Below are positions 7,610 to 15,542 of a stretch of 64,000 nt of DNA, piece by piece. The position numbers and the translations under genes are program-made. The notes below the pieces were generated by a model. The model was not told the origin of the DNA, made no database searches, and worked only from the letters and a program-made list of their open reading frames with translations. Each line of letters begins with the position of its first letter. The stretch's first letter is position 1. Source of the stretch: Acerihabitans sp015654925 (GTDB taxonomy: Bacteria; Pseudomonadota; Gammaproteobacteria; Enterobacterales; Enterobacteriaceae); assembly GCF_047324175.1 (NCBI RefSeq), contig NZ_CP178732.1, forward strand, positions 5,704,001-5,768,000, read 5' to 3'.

Positions 7610-8926
7610 TTATTCATGGGTGTTAGCGCTCTTTGAATCAATATTGCCCACCACGAACAAATAAGAACAAATGCCAATCCCCGCCAGTACCGCAATAAAA
7701 ACCAGCGCCGGGGCGAAATTATCGCCGTCGATTAATGCGCCGATGGCTATGGGGACCACAATGGATGAGAGCGCGCCGGTGAAATTGAATACGCCGCCCG
7801 CCAGTCCGATCAGGTGCTTAGGCGCCAGCGCTGTGACAAAAACCCAGGTGATGGTGGCCAGGCCGTTGCCAAAAAAGGCAATGGACATAAAAACGATGAT
7901 CCAGAACGGCTGGTCGGTATAGCTGGCGCCCAGGATAAACATGGTCAAAGCCATGCCGAGGATCACCGGTGCTTTACGCGCCACGCTCGAAGATACGCCG
8001 CGGCGGATTAGGCGATCGGAAAACAGGCCGGCAAGCAGCACGCCGCAGAATGCCGCCAGATAAGGAACTGAGGCGACATAGCCGGATTTGATAAAATCCA
8101 TATGGCGATATTTCACCAGATAGGTGGGAAACCAGGTAAGAAAAAACCAGAACGTGGCGGAAATGGTAAATTGGCCGAGATAAATGCCGATAAGCTTGCG
8201 GCTGCTAAACATCAAGGCCAGATCCGGCCAGTTAAAAGTGCGTTTTTTCTGTTCCTGACGGCTTTCCAGCAGTGCGCCGCCGGCGCGGATATAGGCGATT
8301 TCCTCGGCTGATACCCGTTTGTGCTCCAAAGGCTCGCGATAGAGCCAATACCAGATAACGGCCCAGATCATTCCCACCGCCCCGGTAACCAGAAACAGGC
8401 CGCGCCATCCAAACAGTACCTGGATATGAAACAGCAGTGGCGTCATGCAAGCCATACCGACAAATTGCGCCGATGAATAAATGCCGATGGCGGTCGCGCG
8501 CTCCTGCTCGGGAAACCAGCTCGAAATAACGCGATTATTGGAAGGCATTACCGGCGCTTCAAAAGTACCAATGCCCATTCTCAGGCCCACCAGTACGCCA
8601 AAACTGCTGGCGACGGCGTGAAGCGCGGTAATCAGCGACCAGGCGAACAGGCCGACGCTATAAACCAGCCTTGAGCCCAGGCGATCGATCATAAAACCGC
8701 CGGGAATTTGCAACGCGGCGTAAATCCAGCCGAAGGCTGAAAAAATCAACCCCATCTGCAGCGGTGTAAAACTCAGCTCACCCGCCATTTGCGTGGCCGC
8801 TACCGAGAGATTGGTGCGATCCATGTAATTAATAATGATATTCACAAACACCAGACCGAGTACCAGAAAACGCATCCGGCCCGCCCGTGCGGCCGTTGAT
8901 GATGCGGAAAGCGGCTGTCCTGACAT
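7610..8926 (-). CDS. MFS transporter, anion:cation symporter (ACS) family
   Basis: A 438-residue protein with 12 predicted membrane segments. NYMDRTNLSVAATQMAGELSF in the first segment and GGFMIDRLGSRLVYSVGLFAWS after the second are characteristic of the ACS family, which takes up hexuronates, galactonate, phthalates and similar organic acids. A cytoplasmic loop of about 45 residues joins the two halves. The start at 8926 follows GAAGGAAC. It is first in the four-gene minus-strand run and lies behind three inverted repeats that probably bind the IclR regulator at 9347-10033. The substrate is probably a carboxylated sugar or aromatic compound, but this is inferred from the family only. Confidence 0.88.
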   Translation of the reverse strand: MSGQPLSASSTAARAGRMRFLVLGLVFVNIIINYMDRTNLSVAATQMAGELSFTPLQMGLIFSAFGWIYAALQIPGGFMIDRLGSRLVYSVGLFAWSLITALHAVASSFGVLVGLRMGIGTFEAPVMPSNNRVISSWFPEQERATAIGIYSSAQFVGMACMTPLLFHIQVLFGWRGLFLVTGAVGMIWAVIWYWLYREPLEHKRVSAEEIAYIRAGGALLESRQEQKKRTFNWPDLALMFSSRKLIGIYLGQFTISATFWFFLTWFPTYLVKYRHMDFIKSGYVASVPYLAAFCGVLLAGLFSDRLIRRGVSSSVARKAPVILGMALTMFILGASYTDQPFWIIVFMSIAFFGNGLATITWVFVTALAPKHLIGLAGGVFNFTGALSSIVVPIAIGALIDGDNFAPALVFIAVLAGIGICSYLFVVGNIDSKSANTHE

Positions 8927-8994
8927 ACATAAGTTCCTTCAGAGATATTGATTGGAAAAAATCCGCCCGATAAAACGCCTTGCTTGATCTAATA

Positions 8995-9013
8995 TGTTTC
9001 TTTTATAGAAACA
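8995..9013. promoter_or_regulatory. Operator-like inverted repeat 1
   Basis: TGTTTC, seven AT bases and GAAACA form a perfect dyad. It lies 69 bases upstream of the transporter start and overlaps its likely promoter. Two similar copies follow at 9029 and 9259, which makes a specific binding site for the neighbouring IclR protein likely. Confidence 0.65.
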
Positions 9014-9028
9014 AATAATCAGTAGCAA

Positions 9029-9047
9029 TGTTTCTTTAATAGAAATG
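9029..9047. promoter_or_regulatory. Operator-like inverted repeat 2
   Basis: TGTTTC, TTTAATA, GAAATG: the same layout as repeat 1 with one arm weakened. It lies 34 bases from repeat 1, close to three helical turns, so dimers bound at both could touch on one face of the DNA. Confidence 0.6.
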
Positions 9048-9258
9048 TGATCGGAGCGAAAATTATTATCCCCAACGGCTCGAACTGTGAAGATAGCGCG
9101 TCGGCGCAGCCGGGTTAAGGTAAAGATGACGGGGCCGGCTGGCGATGCGCCGCGGGAATGCCGCAAGAAGAAGGGATGACGGGCAAGGTCGGCACGCGTA
9201 CGGGTCTGGATCACAAATTTTTATTTTATGTGATGCGACCCGCAGCCGGAATTGCTAG

Positions 9259-9277
9259 TATCTCTATTATAGAGACA
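9259..9277. promoter_or_regulatory. Operator-like inverted repeat 3
   Basis: TATCTC, TATTATA, GAGACA keeps the spacing and the ATAGAnACA right arm of the other two sites. It lies 70 bases downstream of the iclR stop and over 300 bases from the transporter start. It could be a distal site for looping. Confidence 0.5.
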
Positions 9278-9346
9278 TATAATTAAATAATTATGCCATG
9301 CCCGGCAGAGCTCCGCCCTACAGGACCCGGCCGTGGCCCGGCTTGA

Positions 9347-10033
9347 TCAGGCCAGCAATCGGGCGAGGGCCAACAGTTCGGCGCGTTTTTCTTCCATTTG
9401 CCGTTCATTGAGGTTGAAGAGGCCGGAGAAGGCCAGCGCCGTCCGATCGGCGGCCTGGATTTTCACCGCCAGCGAATACTCGCCGTTATCCCGGCGCCAG
9501 ACCAGCGACCCTTGTTCGCGACATTGGGCAATGAGGTGCGCGACGCTGGCCAGTTCGTCCGGCTCCAGGATTTCGGCCAGATGGCTGTCGGTAAAATCCG
9601 CCAGCAGCGCCAGGCCCAGGACGGAGAAGACGGCGGGCTGGATCTGGTAGTCCACCAGCGCCTGATAGTCATGCTGTCCGGGCTTGGCATGATAGAGATA
9701 GACCACTTTGTTTTCCCAAAGCACGCCGAGCGCCACCACGTGATCGTGCGGCGCATGTTCGGTCAATATGTCGAGGGACTTGCGAAACAGGCTGGAGCCG
9801 CGCATGGCCTGGGCGGCAAGGGCATGAATCCCGGAACCCGGCAGATAGCGCCGTTTTTCATCCTGCCGGGTCAGTCCGATGCTGGACATGGTCATCAGTA
9901 ATCGATTTACCCGGCTGGCGTTCATATCCAGATCGCGCGCCAGTTCGCGACAACCGATGGCGCGGCCGCTGGCGACCAGATATTGCAGGCAGCGGATGCC
10001 GTCGATCAGACTTTGGTTGGGCTGTGAAGACAT
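9347..10033 (-). CDS. IclR family transcriptional regulator
   Basis: A 228-residue IclR-type protein. The N-terminal winged helix is SLIDGIRCLQYLVASGRAIGCRELARDLDMNASRVNRLLMTM (residues 8 to 49). The C-terminal GAF-like effector domain covers residues 75 to 225 and includes HDHVVALGVLWENKVVYLYHA and an otherwise reduced ligand pocket. It starts behind GGAG at a good distance. It stands between the MFS-led operon on the same strand and the divergent FAD oxidoreductase gene, so it probably controls both. The three repeats at 8995-9277 are the best binding-site candidates; I do not find the same motif in the short gap before the FAD gene. Confidence 0.85.
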   Translation of the reverse strand: MSSQPNQSLIDGIRCLQYLVASGRAIGCRELARDLDMNASRVNRLLMTMSSIGLTRQDEKRRYLPGSGIHALAAQAMRGSSLFRKSLDILTEHAPHDHVVALGVLWENKVVYLYHAKPGQHDYQALVDYQIQPAVFSVLGLALLADFTDSHLAEILEPDELASVAHLIAQCREQGSLVWRRDNGEYSLAVKIQAADRTALAFSGLFNLNERQMEEKRAELLALARLLA

Positions 10034-10114
10034 GGTGTTCTCCTGTGAAACACCAATGAATATTAACAGAGTACCCCTAATTTCAGAATATCCGTTATAG
10101 CTTAAGGAGCAGTC

Positions 10115-12382
10115 ATGTATATCTCAGCAAAGGCGGACCGCCGCGAATTTCCGCAAGTCGACGTCAATGTCGATTTTGTGGTCGCCGGCGGCGGGTTGTC
10201 GGGCGTTTGCGCCGCCATTGCCGCCGCGCGCGAGGGTTTGCGGGTGGCGCTGGTACAGGATCGTCCGGTACTGGGCGGAAATGCCTCCAGCGAAGTGCGC
10301 CTGTGGGCGCTGGGCGCCACGTCCCACCTCGGCAATAATAATCGCTGGGCGCGCGAAGGCGGCGTAATGGGCGAAATCCTGGAGCTTAATCTCTATCGCA
10401 ATCGCCAGGGCAACCCCGTGATATTCGATATGCTGCTTTTGGATTTGGTCAGCCAGGAAAAAAACGTTCAGCTCTTTCTCAATACCGCCCTGGTGACCGT
10501 TGAAAGCAGCGCCGCGCATATCCAGGCCGCCGCCGGTTTTAACAGCATCAATGAAACCCATTATCGCTTCACCGCCCCCCTGTTCTGTGATGCGACCGGC
10601 GACGGGCTGCTGGGTTTTCTCGCCGGCGCCGCTTTTCGCGTCGGCGCGGAGGAGCGCGAGGAATTCGACGAGGGGATGGCGCCGCAGGAAAACTTCGGCC
10701 ATATGTTGGGACACTCCATCTATTTCTATACCCGCCATACGCCGGAACCGGTGGATTTTGTCGCGCCGGCGTTCGCCCTGGCGGATATCACCGCCATCCC
10801 CCGCTATAAACGACTGACATCACATTTGAACGGCTGCGATCTTTGGTGGCTGGAATGGGGTGGACGCCTCGACACGGTACATGATAGCGAGAAGATCAAA
10901 TGGGAGTTATGGAAAATAGTATGGGGAGTGTGGAATTACATTAAGAACAGCGGTGAATTCCCCGAAGCGCGCAATATGACCCTTGATTGGGTGGGCCTGA
11001 TTCCCGGCAAACGGGAGAGCCGCCGTTTTATCGGCGATTATATGCTGCAGCAAAAAGACATTATCGAGCAGCGCGATCATTATGATGCGGTCAGCTTCGG
11101 CGGCTGGTCGATTGACCTGCACCCCGCCGATGGGGTCTACAGCAAGTTGGACGCCTGCCTGCAGTTTCATAGCAAAGGGATCTACACTATCCCGTTCCGT
11201 ACTCTATACAGCCGCGATATCGATAATCTGTTTATTGCCGGCCGCATTATCTCCGCCAGCCACGTGGCTTTCGGCAGCACCAGGGTGATGTGTACCTCAG
11301 GGCAAAACGGCCACGTTATCGGCCAGGCGGCCGCCCTATGCGCCAAGCGAGGCTGGACGCCGCGCCAGCTTGCACAGCCGGGGCATGTCCAACTGCTGCA
11401 AAACCGGCTGATGGAAAACGGCGGTTATATTCCGCGCCGCGCGTTAACCAGCCTGCCCCCAGCCACCGTTACGGCATCTTCGACCTGGCATCTGGCCGAA
11501 CTGCCGCCCAACGGCGCGTTTCAGGCGCTCGACGATCGCTGCGCCCTGCTGCTGCCCCTGCGCGCCGGCGAACGGCTGCCGGTATTGACGCTGACGCTGG
11601 CGGCCGCGAAAGCACAGGAATTAGCGGTGACATTGATGGCCAGCAAACTGCCGTTCAACCACACGCCTGAAGCGATCCTCGGCGAACGCCTGCTACATTG
11701 CCTTGATGGGCAACATCGCTATACGGTGGATTTCGGTTATCGCGCGCCCCATGATTGCTACGTATTCCTCGCGCTGGCGCAAAACAGCGCCATACGCATT
11801 GCGCTCAGCGATGACGATCCGGTGGCGATCAAAACGGTATGGAACCGTGTTAACCCCAAAGTGGCCAAACACAGCCGCCAGACAGCCGACGGCGACTATG
11901 GCGTCGACGAGTTTGATTTCTGGTTGCCGCAGCGGCGCCCGCAGCAAAGCGTACCGTCGATCGCCTTCTCGCCGCCGCTGCGCGCGTATGCGCCCGAGGC
12001 GGCGATCGATGGATTTATGCGCCCGAGCGACCATACCCATGCCTGGGTACCCGACCGGGAAGATCCGGCGCCTGAATTAATATTACAACTGGCCGCGCCA
12101 ACCCGGCTCGCCGAAATTGGCGTGATGTTTGATAATGATTTCGATCACGCCATGGAAACGGCGCAGTGGGGGCATAACGAGCGGGTCAGCCCAAACTGTG
12201 TGAAAGCTTATACGCTATGGGTAAATGGCCGATGTATTGCAACGGTTGAGGACAATACCCGCTCCTGGCGCAAACACCGGGTTGCGCTGGCGGAACCGAT
12301 TGCCGAGGTAAGGCTGCGTATACAGGGCACCCATGGCGGCATACCCGGCATATTTGCCCTGCATTGTATTGCGGCGGATTAA
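10115..12382 (+). CDS. Large FAD-dependent oxidoreductase (FAD_oxidored family) with C-terminal beta domain
   Basis: A 755-residue protein starting behind AAGGAG. Residues 15 to 60 hold the dinucleotide fold: DFVVAGGGLSGVCAAIAAAREG, then DRPVLGGNASSEVRL, the signature of the FAD_oxidored family (PF12831). LFCDATGDGLLGFLAGA near residue 157 and NLFIAGRIISASHVAFGSTRVM near 375 complete the FAD site. From about residue 430 the sequence changes to a beta-rich region, and the last 150 residues (from about AAIDGFMRP to the end) look like a discoidin or jelly-roll domain. There is no signal peptide, so it is cytosolic. Family members oxidise sugars or glycosides, but few are characterised. It is divergent from the IclR gene and is the likely core enzyme of this locus. 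Confidence 0.8.
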   Translation: MYISAKADRREFPQVDVNVDFVVAGGGLSGVCAAIAAAREGLRVALVQDRPVLGGNASSEVRLWALGATSHLGNNNRWAREGGVMGEILELNLYRNRQGNPVIFDMLLLDLVSQEKNVQLFLNTALVTVESSAAHIQAAAGFNSINETHYRFTAPLFCDATGDGLLGFLAGAAFRVGAEEREEFDEGMAPQENFGHMLGHSIYFYTRHTPEPVDFVAPAFALADITAIPRYKRLTSHLNGCDLWWLEWGGRLDTVHDSEKIKWELWKIVWGVWNYIKNSGEFPEARNMTLDWVGLIPGKRESRRFIGDYMLQQKDIIEQRDHYDAVSFGGWSIDLHPADGVYSKLDACLQFHSKGIYTIPFRTLYSRDIDNLFIAGRIISASHVAFGSTRVMCTSGQNGHVIGQAAALCAKRGWTPRQLAQPGHVQLLQNRLMENGGYIPRRALTSLPPATVTASSTWHLAELPPNGAFQALDDRCALLLPLRAGERLPVLTLTLAAAKAQELAVTLMASKLPFNHTPEAILGERLLHCLDGQHRYTVDFGYRAPHDCYVFLALAQNSAIRIALSDDDPVAIKTVWNRVNPKVAKHSRQTADGDYGVDEFDFWLPQRRPQQSVPSIAFSPPLRAYAPEAAIDGFMRPSDHTHAWVPDREDPAPELILQLAAPTRLAEIGVMFDNDFDHAMETAQWGHNERVSPNCVKAYTLWVNGRCIATVEDNTRSWRKHRVALAEPIAEVRLRIQGTHGGIPGIFALHCIAAD

Positions 12383-12394
12383 GGGACCGTCCAT

Positions 12395-12604
12395 TCAGCT
12401 ACCGGCGGGCTTGATTTCGATCCGGGCCGAAATGCGGGCCATTTCGGCGTCGTCGGTAAGCCGTACCGACAGGGATGCCGCGGCATCAATAATGGCGCCG
12501 TCGCTTGCCTCCCGCATGTTGAGCATATCGGCAAAGGGATCGCTTAGGGAACGGCCGGTGGGGAATGGGCCGCCGGCCTGCCCGGCGGCGGGTTGGCTTC
12601 GGCA
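12395..12604 (-). pseudogene. Possible remnant of a minus-strand gene, unrecognised
   Basis: A 69-codon open frame with good high-GC codon bias reads GRSLSDPFADMLNMREASD, then AIIDAAASLSVRLTDDAEM and ends RIEIKPAGS. It has no convincing start or ribosome site and is closed upstream by a stop at 12605. It reads more like the tail of a longer protein than random sequence, but I cannot name a family. The rest of the 430-base gap (to 12812) is AT-rich leader of the next gene. Confidence 0.3.
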
Positions 12605-12812
12605 TTATCGCAGGGGTGCAGGCGAAATTGAGGCCTTAACCGATAAATGAAAATTGATCTGTCCTAGAAATCATCACGCTAAATAATTTCAAAAACTATA
12701 CTGACTTCATTATCTAATATGGTGTGAAATCGGCATTTAAAATTTTTGGTTCAAGAGAAGTATCACCTACCCTCATCAATACTGAAAATATTATTTCCCC
12801 ATTGGAGGCGTT

Positions 12813-13025
12813 ATGAAGATATTGACTACTATTGTGCTTGTTTTATTAATTGTTGGCGGTCTTAATTGGTTATTGGTTGGTTTATTCCGCTTTGACCTGG
12901 TAGCCACGATATTCGGCGGCGAAGGTGCGGTATTATCACGAATCATTTATATCGTCGTCGGCTTATGCGCCATTTATACCTTAGTGCTGCTCCCCAAACT
13001 GCATTCAGCTTGCCATCCGGGCTAA
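12813..13025 (+). CDS. DUF378 small membrane protein
   Basis: A 70-residue protein with two membrane helices: residues 3 to 27 (ILTTIVLVLLIVGGLNWLLVGL) and 41 to 62 (LSRIIYIVVGLCAIYTLVLL). GGLNWLLVGLF followed by DLVA.IFG and IIY...GL.A.Y is the DUF378 (YuzA-like) pattern. Length equals that of the family. It has a strong GGAGG site four bases from the ATG and an AT-rich leader, and it stands alone. The function of the family is not known. Confidence 0.85.
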   Translation: MKILTTIVLVLLIVGGLNWLLVGLFRFDLVATIFGGEGAVLSRIIYIVVGLCAIYTLVLLPKLHSACHPG

Positions 13026-13083
13026 TCCCCCAATCGGCCCTTGCCTATTCAGGCTTGAATTAACTCCCGGCTATTCACGTCGT

Positions 13084-13104
13084 TGCCCGGCAATCAGCCG
13101 GGCA
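13084..13104. repeat. 8-bp hairpin in the gap before the glucosyltransferase gene
   Basis: TGCCCGGC, AATCA, GCCGGGCA form a perfect stem. There is no T-run on either strand, so it may be a processed or Rho-assisted end for the DUF378 transcript, or a REP-like element. The rest of the 271-base gap shows nothing further. Confidence 0.45.
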
Positions 13105-13296
13105 TCCCCAAAATTCCTCGTTAAGCGCCATCAACGCCGGGCCATGGCCGCCATACCCGCAACAGTCGCCGCACAACAAACACAAACCGTACTGCAAGCC
13201 GATGGTTAATTTATTGGTTAAGTCAGCGCCATGACATGGCATAATGATGGGCTATCCGAATGGATCAACCTTTTGTGTCTTTATTAATCGTTAATT

Positions 13297-14778
13297 ATGA
13301 TAAAAAATAATTCTTTCCAACAGTATTTCTTTGCCTGTCTATTTTTTGTCCTGCCGATCGTTATCGCCAATGCTTATTATATTGACGATCTTGGCCGGGC
13401 AACCTCCGGGTATACCGGCTGGGGGCATGACGGCAGGCCGATGGCCGACGTTATCATGATAGCGCTTAATCTGGGAAAAAGGCTGACCGACCTGGCCCCG
13501 CTGCCCTTATTGATATCGGCGGCGCTGCTGGCGTGGTGTTTTGACCGTTTTCAGCGGACGTTTATCCGGGGCCGGGGCCTGATGGCTTTCCTGGCGCCCC
13601 TGGCCTTTTTATGCAATCCATTTTTGGTCGAAGTCGTGTCTTACCGCTTTGACTCCTTGACGATTATCGCCGGGGTGGCATTCTGCTTTTTATCGCTGAT
13701 GACCGGCGGTTACGGGCGGCTAAAACGCAATCTCCTGGCGGTACTGGCCATGCTCGCCGCCATCGCGAGCTATCAAATCCTGCTTAATGTGCTGATCGCG
13801 CTGTTCCTGATAGAATTTATCTGCCAGGTCGCCTGGTCGCGGCTCGCGTCCGGTATACTAAAATCCGCGGGCGAACGGCTTTGCCAGCTGGCGGCAACGT
13901 TGGGAATGTACTTTTTTATCGTCTTGCCGCTTAGCCTGCACAAACAGGAAGTGGAAAACCATCCGGGCGTCGCGACCGGCAATCTGCTGGACACGCTGAT
14001 AAATAATGCCCATGCCTATGGCGGCTTTATGCGAGCCGCGCTGTTTGGCGACGCCACGCCGATCATTTTTGCCGCTTTTACCGCCATAATGCTGCTGGGG
14101 TCGGTTTATCTGGCCCTATGTTATCTCAGGGAGCACGGCCGCGGGTTCGCCCAATGGTTTATTGCCTTGTTATGTGCGATTTCACCGCTGGCGGCGGTTT
14201 TGGTTATCCTGGGCGCGCTGCTTTTTTTAAATAACGCCATTGCCACCTTCTCCCGGGTCTATATCGGCCTCAGTGGCTATCTATTATATTTTTCGACGCT
14301 GGTTTATCTGGTAGCGAAAAAAACCGGCCTTAGGCATCTGAATATCGTTTCCTTGATACCGCTACTGTATGCGTTTCCTTTCATTTATTCCTATGGCAAT
14401 GCGTTAAGGCAGCAAAATATTCTTGATCACGATCTGGTGCTATCCATCAAGCAGAACACCGTCGAGTATAACGAGAACGAATTTTATATCGTGTTTAACG
14501 GCGATCGGCGCGTGTCGGCGGTGATGCAAAATTCGGCTAAAAAATATCCTCTAATTAATACGTTGGTAGTCAATTATTTTGCTAACTGGTATTTCCCTTT
14601 TCGTTATATGCAGATCAATGGCCTGGAACAGCGCTACCCGCTGCCGGGGCTGGGGATTACCGCTAATCCCGGGGAAACCCTCTGCGCCAGCCGGCTGTTG
14701 ACTAAAACCACGGACTACAATTTATACCTGAAAGGGGATATTTTGACCGTGGATTTCGCGCGACATGAATGCCGTTAA
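13297..14778 (+). CDS. GtrII-like membrane glucosyltransferase
   Basis: A 493-residue integral membrane protein with roughly ten to eleven hydrophobic segments across residues 8 to 370 and a periplasmic C-terminal part of about 120 residues. The first loop has YYIDDLGRATSGYTGWGHDGRPMADV, with acidic residues placed as in the GtrII family (PF14264), which adds glucose to O-antigen from an undecaprenyl-linked donor. The bactoprenol glucosyltransferase and flippase partners (gtrA, gtrB) found in phage modification clusters are absent here, so it may use donors made elsewhere. It is convergent with the TetR gene. Its AT-rich start and isolation hint at acquisition. Confidence 0.75.
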   Translation: MIKNNSFQQYFFACLFFVLPIVIANAYYIDDLGRATSGYTGWGHDGRPMADVIMIALNLGKRLTDLAPLPLLISAALLAWCFDRFQRTFIRGRGLMAFLAPLAFLCNPFLVEVVSYRFDSLTIIAGVAFCFLSLMTGGYGRLKRNLLAVLAMLAAIASYQILLNVLIALFLIEFICQVAWSRLASGILKSAGERLCQLAATLGMYFFIVLPLSLHKQEVENHPGVATGNLLDTLINNAHAYGGFMRAALFGDATPIIFAAFTAIMLLGSVYLALCYLREHGRGFAQWFIALLCAISPLAAVLVILGALLFLNNAIATFSRVYIGLSGYLLYFSTLVYLVAKKTGLRHLNIVSLIPLLYAFPFIYSYGNALRQQNILDHDLVLSIKQNTVEYNENEFYIVFNGDRRVSAVMQNSAKKYPLINTLVVNYFANWYFPFRYMQINGLEQRYPLPGLGITANPGETLCASRLLTKTTDYNLYLKGDILTVDFARHECR

Positions 14779-14818
14779 CCTGGCGCTAAACCGCCGCGTT
14801 CATGGTTGGGCTTCATCG

Positions 14819-15373
14819 TTAAAGCAACCGCATGGCCTGGATAAAACTGGCGATCCTATCGCCGTTGCCGGCATCTTCGTCGGGAAGGTTTTGCTCGATG
14901 CAAAAACCCGAGAAAAACACCATAACGATATCGGCGATGCGTTCCGCCGCCATGATGGGCTGGGCGGCGCGGATATTGTCCACCAGCAGCGGGCGCAATT
15001 TGCGATGCGCGTCGGTGACCATAGCGCGTACCTGCGGCGGCAACAGCGGAAATTCGCGTAGGGAGTTCACGGCAAAACAGCCCCTTTGGCCGTCAGGTTG
15101 CTGTTCGGCCAGGCGCAAAAAACGCTCGATATTACCCCAACCCCTCGGCTGGGCGGCCAGGATCTCCTGCGCGCCGCGCTTTTGGAAATAAAAGCGCAGG
15201 CTATGGAAAAACAGATCGTCTTTATCCGCGAATTCCGCATATAACCCTGACTTATTGACACCGGTAGCCTGCTCCAACTGCTGCAGGGTGGTGCCGCTAA
15301 ATCCTTGGTTCCAAAACACCGGCAGCGCCTTGGCCAGCACCCCTTCGCGATTGAATTTACGCGGCCGCCCCAT
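14819..15373 (-). CDS. TetR/AcrR family transcriptional regulator
   Basis: A 184-residue TetR protein. MGRPRKFNREGVLAKALPVFWNQGFSGTTLQQLEQATGVNKSGLYAEFADKDDLF is the complete N-terminal helix-turn-helix (residues 1 to 55). The C-terminal ligand domain is all helical and contains GCFAVNSLREFPLLPPQV. The start is preceded by a palindromic region at 15420-15439 that could bind it. No divergent structural gene remains between it and hmuR, so it may regulate itself and a distant target. Confidence 0.85.
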   Translation of the reverse strand: MGRPRKFNREGVLAKALPVFWNQGFSGTTLQQLEQATGVNKSGLYAEFADKDDLFFHSLRFYFQKRGAQEILAAQPRGWGNIERFLRLAEQQPDGQRGCFAVNSLREFPLLPPQVRAMVTDAHRKLRPLLVDNIRAAQPIMAAERIADIVMVFFSGFCIEQNLPDEDAGNGDRIASFIQAMRLL

Positions 15374-15419
15374 TTTTTACCCCTTGTGGTTGCCTGCCGG
15401 CGGCAGGCAACATTAAAAA

Positions 15420-15439
15420 GAACTATTTAGTTCTAAATA
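15420..15439. promoter_or_regulatory. Overlapping palindromes upstream of the TetR gene
   Basis: GAACTATTTAGTTC (15420-15433) and TATTTAGTTCTAAATA (15424-15439) are two perfect dyads that share bases. They lie about 50 bases before the TetR start, in its promoter region. This is the expected place and size for an autoregulatory TetR operator. Confidence 0.6.
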
Positions 15440-15488
15440 ATAGCACAAGTTTGATAGGGTCATCCAGCCCGGTACGCCAGACGGCCCG

Positions 15489-15509
15489 CGGGGAGGAGAA
15501 TCCTCCCCG
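15489..15509 (-). terminator. Strong hairpin after hmuR
   Basis: CGGGGAGGA, GAA, TCCTCCCCG make a perfect 9-bp stem 34 bases beyond the hmuR stop. No T-run follows on either strand, so it is an imperfect intrinsic terminator at best. It also separates hmuR from the TetR promoter. Confidence 0.4.
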
Positions 15510-15542
15510 TCGAGGTGGTAAACAGAGCGTTGGCGGGCGGGT

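Larger units (their letters stand above)
8927..9346. other. Regulatory region upstream of the MFS transporter
   Basis: This 420-base gap has no credible gene; the one open frame within it has no codon or domain signal. It holds the three operator-like repeats listed separately and a CRP-like half site AAATGTGATC at 9043-9052. A plausible minus-strand promoter (TTGCTA, 17 bases, TAAAAG) overlaps the two proximal repeats. Confidence 0.6.

Noticed and set aside
8939..9214. 91-codon minus-strand frame upstream of the transporter
   Set aside because: It runs through the operator repeats and promoter region and has no coding character.
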